Shown: positions 10,621 to 21,875 of the stretch, in pieces
Numbering within the stretch: the stretch's first letter is position 1
How the letters are laid out: every line of letters starts with the position of its first letter
Assembly: GCA_013368325.1 (NCBI GenBank)
Contig: JAACJK010000005.1
Coordinates: forward strand, 434,001 to 498,000
Reading direction: 5' to 3'
Source of the DNA: Ephemerocybe angulata
Lineage: Eukaryota > Basidiomycota > Agaricomycetes > Agaricales > Psathyrellaceae
Length of the DNA stretch: 64,000 nt
Translations under genes and position numbers: made by a program
Notes under the pieces: generated by a model
Told to the model about the DNA's origin: nothing
The model's input: the letters and a program-made list of their open reading frames with translations, nothing else
Databases searched by the model: none

Positions 10621-13600
10621 AGGTGGGAGGGCGTCAACAAGTTGCATCCATCCCCAAATATCTGCTCGGTTCAGTACTGAATATTTTGTCTCTCTATATT
10701 TCCATGCTCTTAAACAAAGTGTTGGGTCGCAAGACATGCACCCAGGTGGCCTAGGTGGGCGGCGGGCGCCTAACACAACTATTTCGAATTGTGGATTGCA
10801 CATGAGCGCTCGCCAAGCGCTCGCACGAGTTAACTTATCCAGTGAGTATAAATAGTCTCTCAGAATAAGCTCCCTATAATGGAATAAATGCTAGGGAAGA
10901 CGGCTAGAGAATACCCTCGGGAAATTGAGTTGAATTGAAGAGAATGTTTAAGATATCATTGTAGCCCATACTACACTCAACTGACAACCGTCGCAGACTA
11001 ATCCGCCAAACGCGAAAGTCGACAACGCGCTCAATATCCGGGAAGAAAATCAGGGGTACTGCGAGCGAGGTAACCACTGGATATTCACCAAAGCATAATT
11101 GTTACGGGCCATAAATGATTGATACGACGAGTCTGCGAAAGGGACGGCACGAGCGACGAGCGTTGGAACGCTGCGAGTGAGCGCCGAGCTTTGAGTATTC
11201 AAGATGAAGGTAACAAAGGCTCCCAGAATGAGGGTGCACCTAAATGTAGACGAAGTCGACAAGTTAACGGGAAATGGTATTGGGCGACGTAGACGCTGAA
11301 AGGGAACCTCCACGGCTGAAGTATGCATTCAAGGTAATCAAAACTGTCCTCAGTCTTGAAGTGGGCTGATGGCCACTTGTACTCTAATTGGTTCAGATAG
11401 ATAGTAGGTATTGTACTTTAACTAGTACGCACTACCGATGGCTTGCAAGCGTTGCACTCCGAGCACTAAAAGCTCAGAATATTCTAGTGGAGGTAGTGGG
11501 CCGGGACATTGGTCATATCCCTAGTTTGGAGAATGAATGGCTATCGGGGGAACTCAGGAAAGGCCTCACACAAAACATCATACCCCGTGTTTGCTGTGAG
11601 CGTACCTGCTGGGCCCGGAAGGTAATAGGAAGTGCAGGAAAACATACGATAGATATCAAAGGATCATCGGGGAGCGCTCTGATCCCCACCCCGCCGAAAC
11701 TTGAAAACTAAAGCGTGCTGAACGAGCATACACAACAGAGAACGGTGTATCTCACCAGCCACAGAAGTACGGAATTGGCTTCGCCACATGTACTATTATC
11801 AGAGCACCAATATCTCAAGTACAGCCAGGTCGCTGCAATCCCCGGACTTGCCCCGGACCGTCAAAGTTGGCAATTCTGAGTTAGGCTTTGGCGCTAATTC
11901 TGCGCAAGGCCGGACGCCAAAACTGCATGATAACTTAACTCGCTATGTTGAAACGGACTCTAGCAGTCTCATATAGCATTTTCTAGGTCAGTGAAATAAA
12001 TAGCTACGTACTGTAGCGCAGAGTACGACCCCGGTGCGACTTCTCTCCGAATCGGGCATATCCTCTCACTGGTATCTTTAATTCTTACTCTCCGCGCGTA
12101 AGGGCCACTCGTATAATTCTGGGGATAGAATAAAGTGTTATTGAGGGGACTTCCGCTCCCTCTCTCGCAGCTATGTGTTATCCCAACCAGTATTAGTGCC
12201 AAACGGTGCTCATGCTCATTGAAATTGCTGGTTTTCTATACGCCAAGCGGCGAATCTGTATATATAGTCCCAACCGTATCCGTATATACCACTGTAAATC
12301 CTTCTCCCGTGCCCTCGAAAGCCAACGAAAGCAAATCGCGAAAGCCCTGACTCGGGGGAAGAAGCGTGGTTGCGGGGTCCTGCCTCCGCATCACTGGCTG
12401 GAGGTGCCGGTGATGCCGAACGTAGCGTGACACTCAGGTACACCATACTATCCGAATGCCACGCCCAGCTTCTCACGAGCCGCCGAGAGCTCGCGAGGGT
12501 GAATACAGACTCTATTCTGTGCTACTATCGCCGAGTGCGATGATGTGGGGGAGCCATACAGACGCTTCTCCTCCATGTGAATAATTTACAGTCGAACACG
12601 TCGAGGCTTCCTGCAATTCGCTATCAATGCCCTATCTAATGCGCATTGGCGTGAACACAGAAAAATCAGCATCCCATCTTCGGCACAAAATGACAAGCAC
12701 CGGCACTTTGCCGAAAGTCTGGCCAGGGAGGTAGCATACGGCTCTAGCTCCTACTTTTACGGCTTTCCGCCGTTACTTGGGAACCAAAACTATCTCTCAA
12801 ATCTTCAAGCCGATGATGGCGCCCCCACTCCTGCCTTCTGGGGACGAGACCAGGGCCCGACATCAGCGAACCAAGCACGAGGCCTTCGTAGATTTTAGTT
12901 TAGAGGACAACTGGCGACATGGTAGTCCTTTATAGCCCACAGCTGGGCTAACAAAACTCTGAAATTGGCACCTAGCTTCAGTGTTCAGGCCCAGTCTTCT
13001 AACTTGCAGAGTCTCAGACCCCGGAGAACCGTTTTAGAGTCACAAGTCATAAGTGTATGTGCACCTTTCGAAATTGGTTCATGCATAAATGTTCAACCGT
13101 GTATCGTTATCTAGCGGAGAGCCCTCTATTTGGAGATGATAAAGGACATTCAATATAGGAAATACTCCACATGATACTAGCCCTCGGGCCTCAGTACACG
13201 GAGCTGTGAGAGCGCTCAGTCTTCTTTTCGCCTTGCTGTGCGAAGCAAGGCCCTGAAAGCATCTAGACTACATACCAGGCCATGGATTGATGGCGCATTG
13301 GGGATGCGAGTATATCGTGGCAATGACCGGCCTCAGATCATCGTTGGTTGAGACGGTGACTCTGCTCGGAGGCAATATGTACAACGGTGATCGCATGGCG
13401 AGGATCGGCAAGTCATTAGATACATAGTTGAAGGATCCTGCAGCAAAGCGAATCTGGCTATGATTTTTGAGGATGGTTGCACTTCTGCAAGAAAACTGCA
13501 AGGAGACTTATACCTTCCTTAAAACCTTCTTTCTTACCTCGCTTTCCTCTCTTTCTTCCCTCATCTCTGAATCTCGACCTCAAATCCCGGTAAATAGATG

Positions 13601-13940
13601 CGTGGAGCCACCGCGTGGTGCCAGTTGATCTTCTCAGGTAGGCGGCGCCACCTGCCCGCTTCAGTTGGCGCGGTTCATTATACCTCTCGCTCTCCCTACC
13701 CATTACCAAATACCTAGCCTTCAATCGATATCTAGCTATCTACACGCCATATTGAGGGCTTACAAGCCAATGACCAAAAAAGCAGGGTATAGCAGTAAGC
13801 TTACCAGATGATACACCAAGTGCAGACGCTATCACATGTCGAGCTGGCCAGTTCGGCGCCCGTTCACACGACGGCCCGAATATTCTGAGCGCTCATCAGC
13901 GTTGATCAGGGTCGAGGCGTTGTGCGCATGCGCGATAGAT
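10621..13940. other. gene-poor region without recognisable genes
   Basis: Both strands are stop-rich. One minus-strand segment (11050-11328) has a signal-peptide-like hydrophobic run (LILGAFVTFILNTQSSA) followed by an ARAVP segment and could be a dead small secreted protein gene. Nothing else looks coding. No tRNA or array was seen. Confidence 0.35.
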
Positions 13941-14176
13941 ATCTCAGGGTCCTCTGTGAGTACTCTGTGAGCGCCCTGTGAGCACCACATATCCTGCGGG
14001 TATAGCAAGGTATAGCAACGGTGATCTCTCTCCTGTAAAAATGAAATTGCACCCGCGGTGGCTGCGCTATCTCAGGGTCCTTTGCGAGCGCCCAGTGAGC
14101 GCAATATATTCTGCGGGGATGGCGGCGGTGATCGCTCTCCTGCTGGGATTAAACTGCACCCGCACTGGCTGCGCTG
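13941..14176. repeat. two imperfect tandem copies in a promoter
   Basis: Copy 1 (13941-14068) and copy 2 (14069-14176) both start ATCTCAGGGTCCT, share GTGAGCGC and CTGCGGG elements and end GGTGGCTGCGCT or ACTGGCTGCGCT. They lie directly upstream of the TATA box of the small secreted protein gene, so a cis-regulatory element may have been duplicated. Confidence 0.6.
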
Positions 14177-14191
14177 CTGGCCTACGAAAAG

Positions 14192-14198
14192 TATAAAA
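14192..14198 (+). promoter_or_regulatory. TATA box
   Basis: TATAAAA, 115 bases upstream of the ATG at 14313, preceded by the tandem promoter repeat. Confidence 0.5.
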
Positions 14199-14312
14199 GC
14201 TGGGACTCAACGGTCAATATTCTACAGTTCCTCTCAGCCTAAACACCCCACTCCAATCGACTTAGCAGTCTCAACCAAGTCTCTACCCTCTCCACGCTAA
14301 ATTCTATACACC

Positions 14313-14815
14313 ATGCGCTTCAACATCCTCGTCCTTGTTCCTACCGTCGTCGCTTTGGCGTCATACGTCCAAGGCCACTACGATGTGAGAAGACTATCTT
14401 GAATTTTGGCCTACTGTATACTGACTGCCCTCTTGCAACAGCAATTCGATGCCCGTGACCTTGTCGACGAGTTGAGCACCCGCGAAATCCAGAGCCTCCT
14501 CAGACGTTCAGAAATCATGGAGGAGCTTGCCGAAATCTCAACGCGCGACCTCATCGATGAGCTCTCCAGCCGCCTAGAGGCTAGAGGAGGCGGCGCCAGC
14601 AAGCCCGTGTTCCACTGCTTCCATTGCAACAAGGAGTTCCCGACCGCCGCCGGAGTACGTATCTTCACCTTTTTCCGCGAATTTTGGAATACGTAACTGA
14701 CGTTGCTATGTGCCACAATCAGGCCGCGGGATGTCATAAGACGATCGTCGAAGACAAGAATGCACTGGAGAAGCTCCGAAAAGAGAGGGAAGCAAAGGCG
14801 AAAGCCCGCCGATAG
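14313..14815 (+). CDS. small secreted protein with CxxC motif
   Basis: Three exons (14313-14384, 14442-14654, 14723-14815) joined by introns GTGAGA..CAG and GTACGT..CAG, all in phase, give 125 residues. The first 22 or so residues (MRFNILVLVPTVVALASYVQG) are a signal peptide. The middle has repeated RDLVDELSTRE / RDLIDELSSRLE segments likely to form amphipathic helices. The C-terminal part has CFHC..GCHK, which could bind zinc or form disulfides. A TATA box and an intact frame support a real gene. Function unknown; an effector-like or cell-surface role would be inference. Confidence 0.75.
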
Positions 14816-16305
14816 ATACCAACTTGCTTCTGGCTGGACTGGTGTGCTGGCGCACCTATCTCCATATCACCCCACCCCCAATGTATCCCCCCTCATAGCT
14901 AGCCTACTTTTGAAAAGTTATCTTGCGAGACGAGGCTTGTGTAGAATGGCTATTTAATTTGATTATTGCCGTCTATTCTATATTAATAATCATTGAAGAT
15001 GATGTTTGATGAAGTGTGTTGTATCTGAGCAATATATGTGAATCGTATCACAAATGAGGCGGTGGGGACCAGATTAAGGAAACGCTATTCTGATACGACA
15101 CATGGGCGCTTAACTCCATAAACGGTCGAAGGCGGCGTACAGATAACGCCGAGGCTCCGCATGAAGCCTTGGAAGTTGGAGCCAATCCTCTCTTCAATAA
15201 CACCTGTAAGGCCGACCAGCGGCACAACCTGCTACTACCTGCCCTTATTAACTTACACGATACCACGAATGAAAGGTAAGTATCCTAGTTACAGTGTACG
15301 TACCGGCAACACAGGGTATGTACCCTAACGAGGCATAGAGTATGCACCCTCCATACATAGGGTATGCACCCCGTCAACAGCAGGTATATATACCCTCACC
15401 GCAGGGCATGCAGCATGCCCCTCGCCCTCGGGCCTCAAGAGTCAAGACACCTTCAGCTTTGGACAGACACCTTACTAGCGAGGTCCTTTCCGTCTGAGTA
15501 GCTGAAGCTCATATGCATAAGTGAGATGGGTCTTCCCCTCACACTGACTCAATCCGCGATTGACTTAAGTATGACTTTGGTATGACTCGGCGCTTAGGGG
15601 CACTTCCGGGGACGTACCTAAACACCGCCATCAAAAATCCAAATGCACGCCAAATTTGCAAATAGCAGGCCCCAAGACCCACTACCTAACGGTAGCAGGC
15701 ATTTCTGTACTACGGGAACCGCACAACGGGCCACGGCGTGTGGCAATACCCGGAACATGCACGGCACAATCCTTATTGAGACAAGAAACGGATGACAGTG
15801 GCCTTGCATTCTATGGAGGCAGCCCTCCATGAACTCAATGGGCTCGAAAGCGCTTCAGCCGAGGGCCGATGATAAGAGCGCGGTGCGTGATGGTCGTTGT
15901 GCCATTGTTTCAAGCTCGCCCGCATGAGTCGGAGCTCGGCGTACGATACCGGTGAAAATGTATCAGTTCCATGAGCGGCCATGTTGCAGGAGGACATCCC
16001 AAGCTCAGGTAGGCCTTCAACCATACACATATTTCCATTTCCGACCTTATCGCGACATAGTGCGGCCTTTGCCGACTGATAGGGGTCTTCAGTCCGAACA
16101 GTTAGGCTTGCTTGGTTCTTGCTCCCATCCTTCTGCCTTCTGTGAGATACGGGTAGCAACCTTGATAAGACTTCTATCTAACTATGTCACTCATACATAT
16201 AGCTCCAAAGTGGTGGGACTGGAAAAGGGAGGACCGAAGTACTTCTCCTTTGCTCCCTCAGACTTCTCCCTCCTCCTATACCCTAAGGTCTACGCTACAT
16301 GCACC
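14816..16305. other. intergenic region
   Basis: 3' region of the secreted protein gene, then a stretch (about 15290-15410) with several imperfect GGTATGTACCCT / GGTATGCACCC repeats. No gene recognised. The last few hundred bases are presumably the promoter of the oxygenase gene. Confidence 0.4.
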
Positions 16306-17780
16306 ATGGTCTCGTTTGCACAACCACAAGAATCTCCCGTCACCCGCTCCGAGGAGAATGCAATCGAGACGATCGACTTCTCGGGCTTCCTCGCTGGAAA
16401 TGATGAAAGTCGAAAGTCTGTCGCAAAAGCCATCTTTGAGTCATTCAAGACCATTGGCTTCGTTTGTTTGACCAATCATGGTCTACCCCAGGATAAGGTC
16501 GAGGCGATGTTTACAATGGTGAGCCTACACTACGGCTCGTGATACAGGCGCTTACATGCCTGGTGTTGGCCCCTAGTCGAAGAGTTTCTTCGACCTCCCG
16601 ATGGACAAGAAAATGCTGGCACCACATCCTCCAGAGGGAGGTCATCATCGAGGTAAGTAGTGATTTTACAGTCCTCATCCCTCGGCTCATCCCGAGCCTC
16701 CTCGACCCCTCGTTCACTCAGGCTATTCTGCGCCTGGGCGCGAACTCGTCTCGCAACACGTTTACGATCGCGATGACCTCAAGGCTCTCCGCGAGCAGAG
16801 TAAGGACTACAAGGAAAGCTTCGAGTCTGGACGAGCGGACGATCCTATCATGCCCAACATTTGGCCGCCTGATGACGTACTTCCGGGCTTTAAAGAGGCT
16901 TGCTTGGATTTCTACTGGGTGAGTGCGATCTATGTTTGAGTTTTTGGGTTTGGGTGCTGTATTGCGCGAGGTACTTCACTAATCACCGCCTTTGGTCCAA
17001 CAGACATGCTATGAGTTGGAAAAAAACCTACTCCGGGCACTCGGGGTCGCTTTCGAGCTCGGGGAAGAGTACTTCACCTCAGTGCACAAGAATGCGGATA
17101 GCCAATTGAGATTGCTGCACTATCCAAGCGCTCCGTACGAGGACGAGGGGGTGTCTAGAATATCTGCGCACACTGACTTTGATACCTTCACTGTACGTCT
17201 GTTCAGGCCAAGTTAGTTCTCTTCGACGCTGATGCTACTTTTTTCAGATCCTGTTTCAAGATGACGTAGGTGGGTTGGAGATTGAGGACCCCAATATGCC
17301 AGGGTCTTACCTCGTACGTCAAGTCTCTTGAGGATAGCATGTACGTCGGGTCTGACCTATCGAGTTAGCCAGTCAAACCTGTTCCGAATTCGGTAGTTGT
17401 GAACGCAGGAGACTTCCTCGCCATGTGTACGACGCTTTTTACTCCGGAGAGTAGCTCTACTGATACACAATGAGATTAGGGTCCAACGACACTCTCAAGA
17501 GCACCTCTCACCGCGTCGTAGCTCCCCCCAGCGCAGCTGTCGGTGGAATAATGCCAAGTCGGTACTCCATCCCCTATTTTTGCGCCTGCGTAAGTCCCAG
17601 GTCATTTTTAGAGTATGAGGATATGCATATATTCGCTTAACATTAATCTCTTTGCTCTCCCAGGACTTCAATACTGTTGTCGATGCTATTCCCGGGACTT
17701 GGGGGGAGGGGAGACCCAAGAAATATGAGCCGACTTCTGCCATGGAGTATATAATGAAAAGGTTTGCTACAGCGTATTAG
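16306..17780 (+). CDS. 2-oxoglutarate/Fe(II) oxygenase, isopenicillin N synthase-like
   Basis: Eight exons (16306-16518, 16577-16652, 16722-16918, 17004-17192, 17248-17313, 17369-17426, 17480-17589, 17664-17780) join in phase to 341 residues. An N-terminal non-haem dioxygenase region (IDFSGFLAGND ... GFVCLTNHGL) precedes the double-stranded beta-helix. The iron ligands are visible as HTDFD and, later, the His in LKSTSHRVVAPP; the 2-oxoglutarate-binding Arg lies in PSRYSIPYF. These enzymes oxidise small molecules using Fe(II), O2 and usually 2-oxoglutarate. The substrate cannot be inferred. The length is normal for the family and no defect is seen. No other biosynthetic genes lie next to it, so a cluster is not suggested. 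Confidence 0.9.
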
Positions 17781-18862
17781 TGTATTCTCGGAATGGTAGT
17801 TGAACTGAGCAGTACCTAAGATTGACCTATGAGACACCTGAGCGAGTCGGGGCAGACACGTTGGTTGAAGCGAAAGGCAGCATGGGCCTGTTCGTGTCAA
17901 ACCTTATCTTTGTTAGGTATCAACGCCGTTAGATCACAGTTCCGTTTTGTTCAAGTGTTTGGCTCGAGCCTCCGAGTCGATGAGTCGTTTCAACTCAATT
18001 TCAACCCCTGCTCTCTTCCCCTACGAGACAACATCGCCCTTACTTGAGACACATTTTCCACGAGTTATAACTTGGCAAGACCTTCTGACCTTTTGTGGCG
18101 ATAGAGAGCGTATCTCGCCTCGCTGGCATGGCGTGCGTTGTCTGGAAACCGAGGAATGGGATGTCTGCGGCAAGCCCGTCGTCTGGAGACCATAAGAAGC
18201 TGTAAGTTACAGCTATCATTCTGAGTTCTGGTATCTGACATTTTCTCCAGCGAAGTGCCGATTTTTTGATACGTACCTTGTCAAATTCAGACGCGTGCGA
18301 GGTCTGTCCTCAGGGATTTTCCGGACCCTAGGTCTGGAAAGGTACAGCTGAACACGCTCAAACTCTGGATGACTACGCCACAAGGGATGCAGCGTATAGT
18401 TGAAGTGGAAAGCAGCGTCGGTTCAAGCTGTTGTGCGACCGGGGGTTACGTTTGGGCACGGGCCTACCACTCGTCATCTGAACCTCGAGATTACTATCAC
18501 CTCGGAGCTGTGACGGTGGGCTTCGATGTCTACTCAGCTTCACCCATGTGAAGGTATGGCTCCAATGCTGTATGCCTTGCACGTGGATCTGCATGAAGAA
18601 ATGCCAAACGCTGGCTGTCGATATTCGACTTGGTTGGATACCATCTCTTCTCTGTCAGGGACATGGGCCCATAAAGGCTGGGATTCTGGGTGAAAGGGGC
18701 TCAATTATCTCTCTGGTTTCACTCCTCACTTTCCCGGCTTTCGTTCTTTGGTTCTCGTTGTTTCCCTCGTTGACGAGGCGTTGTTCCGCTCACTCATTTT
18801 ATCTGTGGTTGTTGAAACCACTCACAATACATTCTTTTAACTCACGTACACTGCTCAATGCC
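17781..18862. other. intergenic region
   Basis: Short open frames on both strands lack splice signals or codon bias. No gene is supported. The right end is the promoter of the lysozyme gene. Confidence 0.4.
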
Positions 18863-20485
18863 ATGAAATCCCCCGCTCTTCTTCTCATTGCTGCTTTGGC
18901 AGTGCATGCCGCCCCGATCGTGCTACCCCAGCAAGCATCACGACCAACTTATGCCAGTATGTGATTTACGATCATCGTTATCTCTTATTCATGGCCAATC
19001 CCTCTTCCAGTCTCGCGCCGCGGATTCTTTGACGACATCGGTTCCGCGATAGGAGGTCTCTTTGGAGGTTCCTCGTCTTCGTCTTCAGGCTCAACACTGG
19101 GGAAGATCGGATCCGTCTTGGGGTCCGTTCTCGACAAAGACAAGTCTACCAGCCAGAAGATTGGCGACATCGCCGGGGCTGTCTTGGGTGACTCAAAAGA
19201 AGGATCCGCCATCAAGAAGGTCGGAGACGTTCTCGGGACCGTCTTGGATAAAGACAAGTCCACAGGAGATAAAATCGGTTCTGTTGTCGGTGCAGTGCTA
19301 GGCGACGCGAAGGAGGGAAGCACTGCCAAGAAAATCGGCGATGTTGTCGGCGCCGTTCTCGACAAGGACGCGTCGACTGGCGACAAGATCGACAAAGTTG
19401 CTGGCGCTGTGTTCGGCGAAGGGAGCAAGATTGACAAGGTCGCGGACGCCGTTGGGGCTGTTGTGGACAAGGACGGTGATGCGGGGAAGAAGATCGGTGC
19501 GGCTGTAGGAGCAGTTCTCAACAAGGGGCATGCACTCGGTGGGAAGATCGGCGACGTCGTGGGTGCCGTGCTCGACAAGGGTGCTTCGACTGGAGACAAG
19601 ATCGACAAGGTCGCAGGCGCGGTGTTCGGGGAAGGGAGTAAGATCGACAAAGTTGCTGATGCTGTAGGTGCTGTGGTGGATAAGGATGCCGATGCTGGTA
19701 AGAAGATCGGTGCAGCCGTTGGAGCCGTCCTTGAGAAGGAGGGAGGTGTGGCTGGTAAAGTTGGGGACGTGGTCGGGAGGATTGTAGGAGGCCCCCCTGC
19801 CGCCACTGCGGTCGCCTCGCCCGCCGCTTCCACTTCATCTGTGGGTGTAACATCTACCACCCCGTCCTCTACCCCCACAGATACCACTTCTCCAGCCCCG
19901 ACATCTTCTGCGAAAGCGGCATCTTCTCTCTCCGCATCTCCATCGCCTGCGGCTACTGCTCAGCCCAACGTAGGCGGCGAAACATGTGCTGCGAACGCAC
20001 CCATCCTGAACGGAGCTACCATTGACCTGATCAAATCGTTTGAGGGCTTCGTCGCCTCCCCCAAGCCCGACCCCATCGGCGTCCCCACCGTCGGCTTTGG
20101 ACACCTCTGCCAACGCAAGAACTGTGCCGAAGTCCCCTTCTCCTTCCCTCTCACCCAGGACACCGCGGCATCCCTCCTCCAGAACGACGCCAACAAGTTC
20201 ACGTCGTGTCTCTCCCGACTGATCACCAACAGCGTCAAGCTGAACGACAACCAGTTCGGCGCGCTCACGGCATGGGCGTTCAACGTGGGATGCAGGACGG
20301 TCGGCAAGAGTACGCTGGTGAAACGGTTGAATAAGGGCGAGGATGTGACCACGGTGGTAGCTCAGGAGCTGCCGAAGTTCAACAAGGCCGGTGGAAAGGT
20401 ATTGAAGGGACTCACGAGGAGGAGGAAAGCGGAGGTTCAGTTGGCGAGAACTCCGTCGTCTACGATCGCACACCCCACTTGCTAA
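18863..20485 (+). CDS. secreted GH24 lysozyme with glycine-zipper-like repeats
   Basis: Exon 1 (18863-18956) encodes a signal peptide (MKSPALLLIAALAVHA); intron 18957-19010; exon 2 starts at 19011. After the signal comes about 230 residues of repeats with a period near 20-25 built on KIGDVVGAVLDKDAST and KIDKVADAVGAVVDKD. They are rich in GxxxG/AxxxG spacing and likely form packed amphipathic helices. A Ser/Thr/Pro/Ala linker follows, then a GH24 (phage T4-type) lysozyme domain from about TIDLIKSFEGFVASP. The catalytic Glu lies in SFEGF, then PTVGFGHLC and a Cys-containing core. It probably cleaves bacterial peptidoglycan outside the cell. The repeat region is unusual for the family. An alternative last intron (20435-20494, with TGCTAAC and ATAG) would shift the C-terminus to LFTDRYLSF and the stop to 20578. 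Confidence 0.85.
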
Positions 20486-20627
20486 CTATCATAGCTCTTC
20501 ACGGACCGTTACCTCTCCTTCTCTACGACTACCAGGACGCCATTTGACCTTACTCTTATGACCTATTTCATTCTTTGACTCGGACCTTAGGGTATTAGGA
20601 TACGAAGATTGTGACCTGTTTGATTAA

Positions 20628-21263
20628 TCAGATTGCGCTCGCGACAATTCTCCCGAACAGCATCTCCCCTACTCCTAAGCCTAAGACGATAGAAAGAATG
20701 AGGTAGCCTTGATATGTCCTGCAGAATGGTGAATTGTCAGCGACTCCGATGCTGGATGCAAAACGATTCGATGACCCACATTACAACCAACATGAGGAGG
20801 AATCCAAGCGCAGCCTGGACAGCGTATAGCATTCCCCGGATTATATCGTCCGAAGGACTCAATCGAGGGAAAAAGAGCGCCTTTAACCCCTTCGGAAGAG
20901 GAGCTGAATTGGTCGTCTCCTGCGCATGAGCATGGTGCGCGTGCGTGTCGTTTGGGATGATGGTACTGGTCGCTCCAAATCTGGACACAAGTTTACGTCA
21001 ACGACAAATGAATTGGATGTCATCACATTAGGCGCCCACTGCTCAATTGAATTTACATACCTCAAGTTCCTCGGGGCCGTTGATGAAGGGGATAACAAGG
21101 CGTAAAATGCAGCTAGCCACCTTTCCAAGATACCGAGAAGTGCCAACCCAATGCACGCGCCAGCGAGCGCCCCCTTGTTCTGTGGAACCCAGGCTTGGAG
21201 CCAGATCGGATCCCCCAGTTGGGTGTGGAATTGGGCTGTCATCCCAGTAGCCTTCCCTGCCAT
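20628..21263 (-). CDS. Ctr-family copper transporter
   Basis: Three exons (21061-21263, 20780-20980, 20628-20718; introns 20981-21060 and 20719-20779) join in phase to 164 residues. The first membrane segment is GALAGACIGLALLGIL. A cytosolic loop carries a His-rich patch (HAHHAHAQE). The second segment contains the copper-gating MxxxM motif as MLVVM, and the third the GxxxG packing motif as GLGVGEMLFG. These are hallmarks of trimeric Ctr Cu(I) importers. The N-terminus is short and lacks a clear Met-rich cluster (only MAGKATGM), which suggests a low-affinity or vacuolar Ctr2-like form; this is inference. Convergent with the lysozyme gene, with 3' ends 50-150 bases apart. Confidence 0.88.
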
Positions 21264-21573
21264 GCACCCGACGCAAGATACAGTAATGTAGAGGCTAAGA
21301 CTAGGTGGTTGTAAGAAAGAACGACGTCAAAGAGCTGGACCATCCGGAGGAATGCAGAGGTTTGCCCACGGTTTGGCCGAAATAATTTTCCGTAGTCAGA
21401 TCGAGGAGGAAGTCGCGGTCGAGGCTTGAAAACTGTTTAGCTTTGTCAAGAGTAGGTAAGTTGAGGATTGGGGGTATGAACGTTGCAGCTGATATCCGCA
21501 TGGGCGTTAAATTTTACCGGTCCCGCTCTAGTAGCACGTAGACATGCACTGTACAGTCCCCTGTCTCACAGGT

Positions 21574-21644
21574 GGCCGCCTGGCGAAATGGCATCGCGTC
21601 TGACTACGAATCAGGAGATTGCAGGTTCGACCCCTGCGGTGGTC
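21574..21644 (+). tRNA. tRNA-Arg (anticodon ACG)
   Basis: 71 nt, no intron. The acceptor arms GGCCGCC/GGTGGTC pair throughout with two G-T wobbles. The D stem is GCG/CGC, the anticodon stem-loop TCTGA-CTACGAA-TCAGG with ACG in the loop, and the T arm GCAGG-TTCGACC-CCTGC. A T-rich run suitable for Pol III termination follows within about 12 bases. Confidence 0.93.
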
Positions 21645-21875
21645 ATTACACTCTTATTTTTTATTTTTTATTTTTTTGTTTTGTCTTTTTATCATTTTAT
21701 ATTTATGTCTTGTAGACAAGTTTGAACTTTGAAGGAACTCCGCCAGTTGAGTGAAGAGTTTTTTGAGTCAAGACTCACAACTGCAGGACGGACACATGCA
21801 TACCATGCATCCTGGGTCAGACGATGGGGCTCCATTATGCTTATCCATACAGTGACTGCGCTCGTTAACGCCTTT

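Noticed and set aside
10621..13940. Several short open frames on both strands
   Set aside because: No codon bias, splice-consistent structure or motif; expected by chance in this base composition.
18985..19887. Long minus-strand open frame of Thr/Ser/Pro/Ala opposite the lysozyme gene
   Set aside because: It is the antisense reading of the glycine-zipper repeats; the plus strand has a signal peptide, an intron and the GH24 domain.
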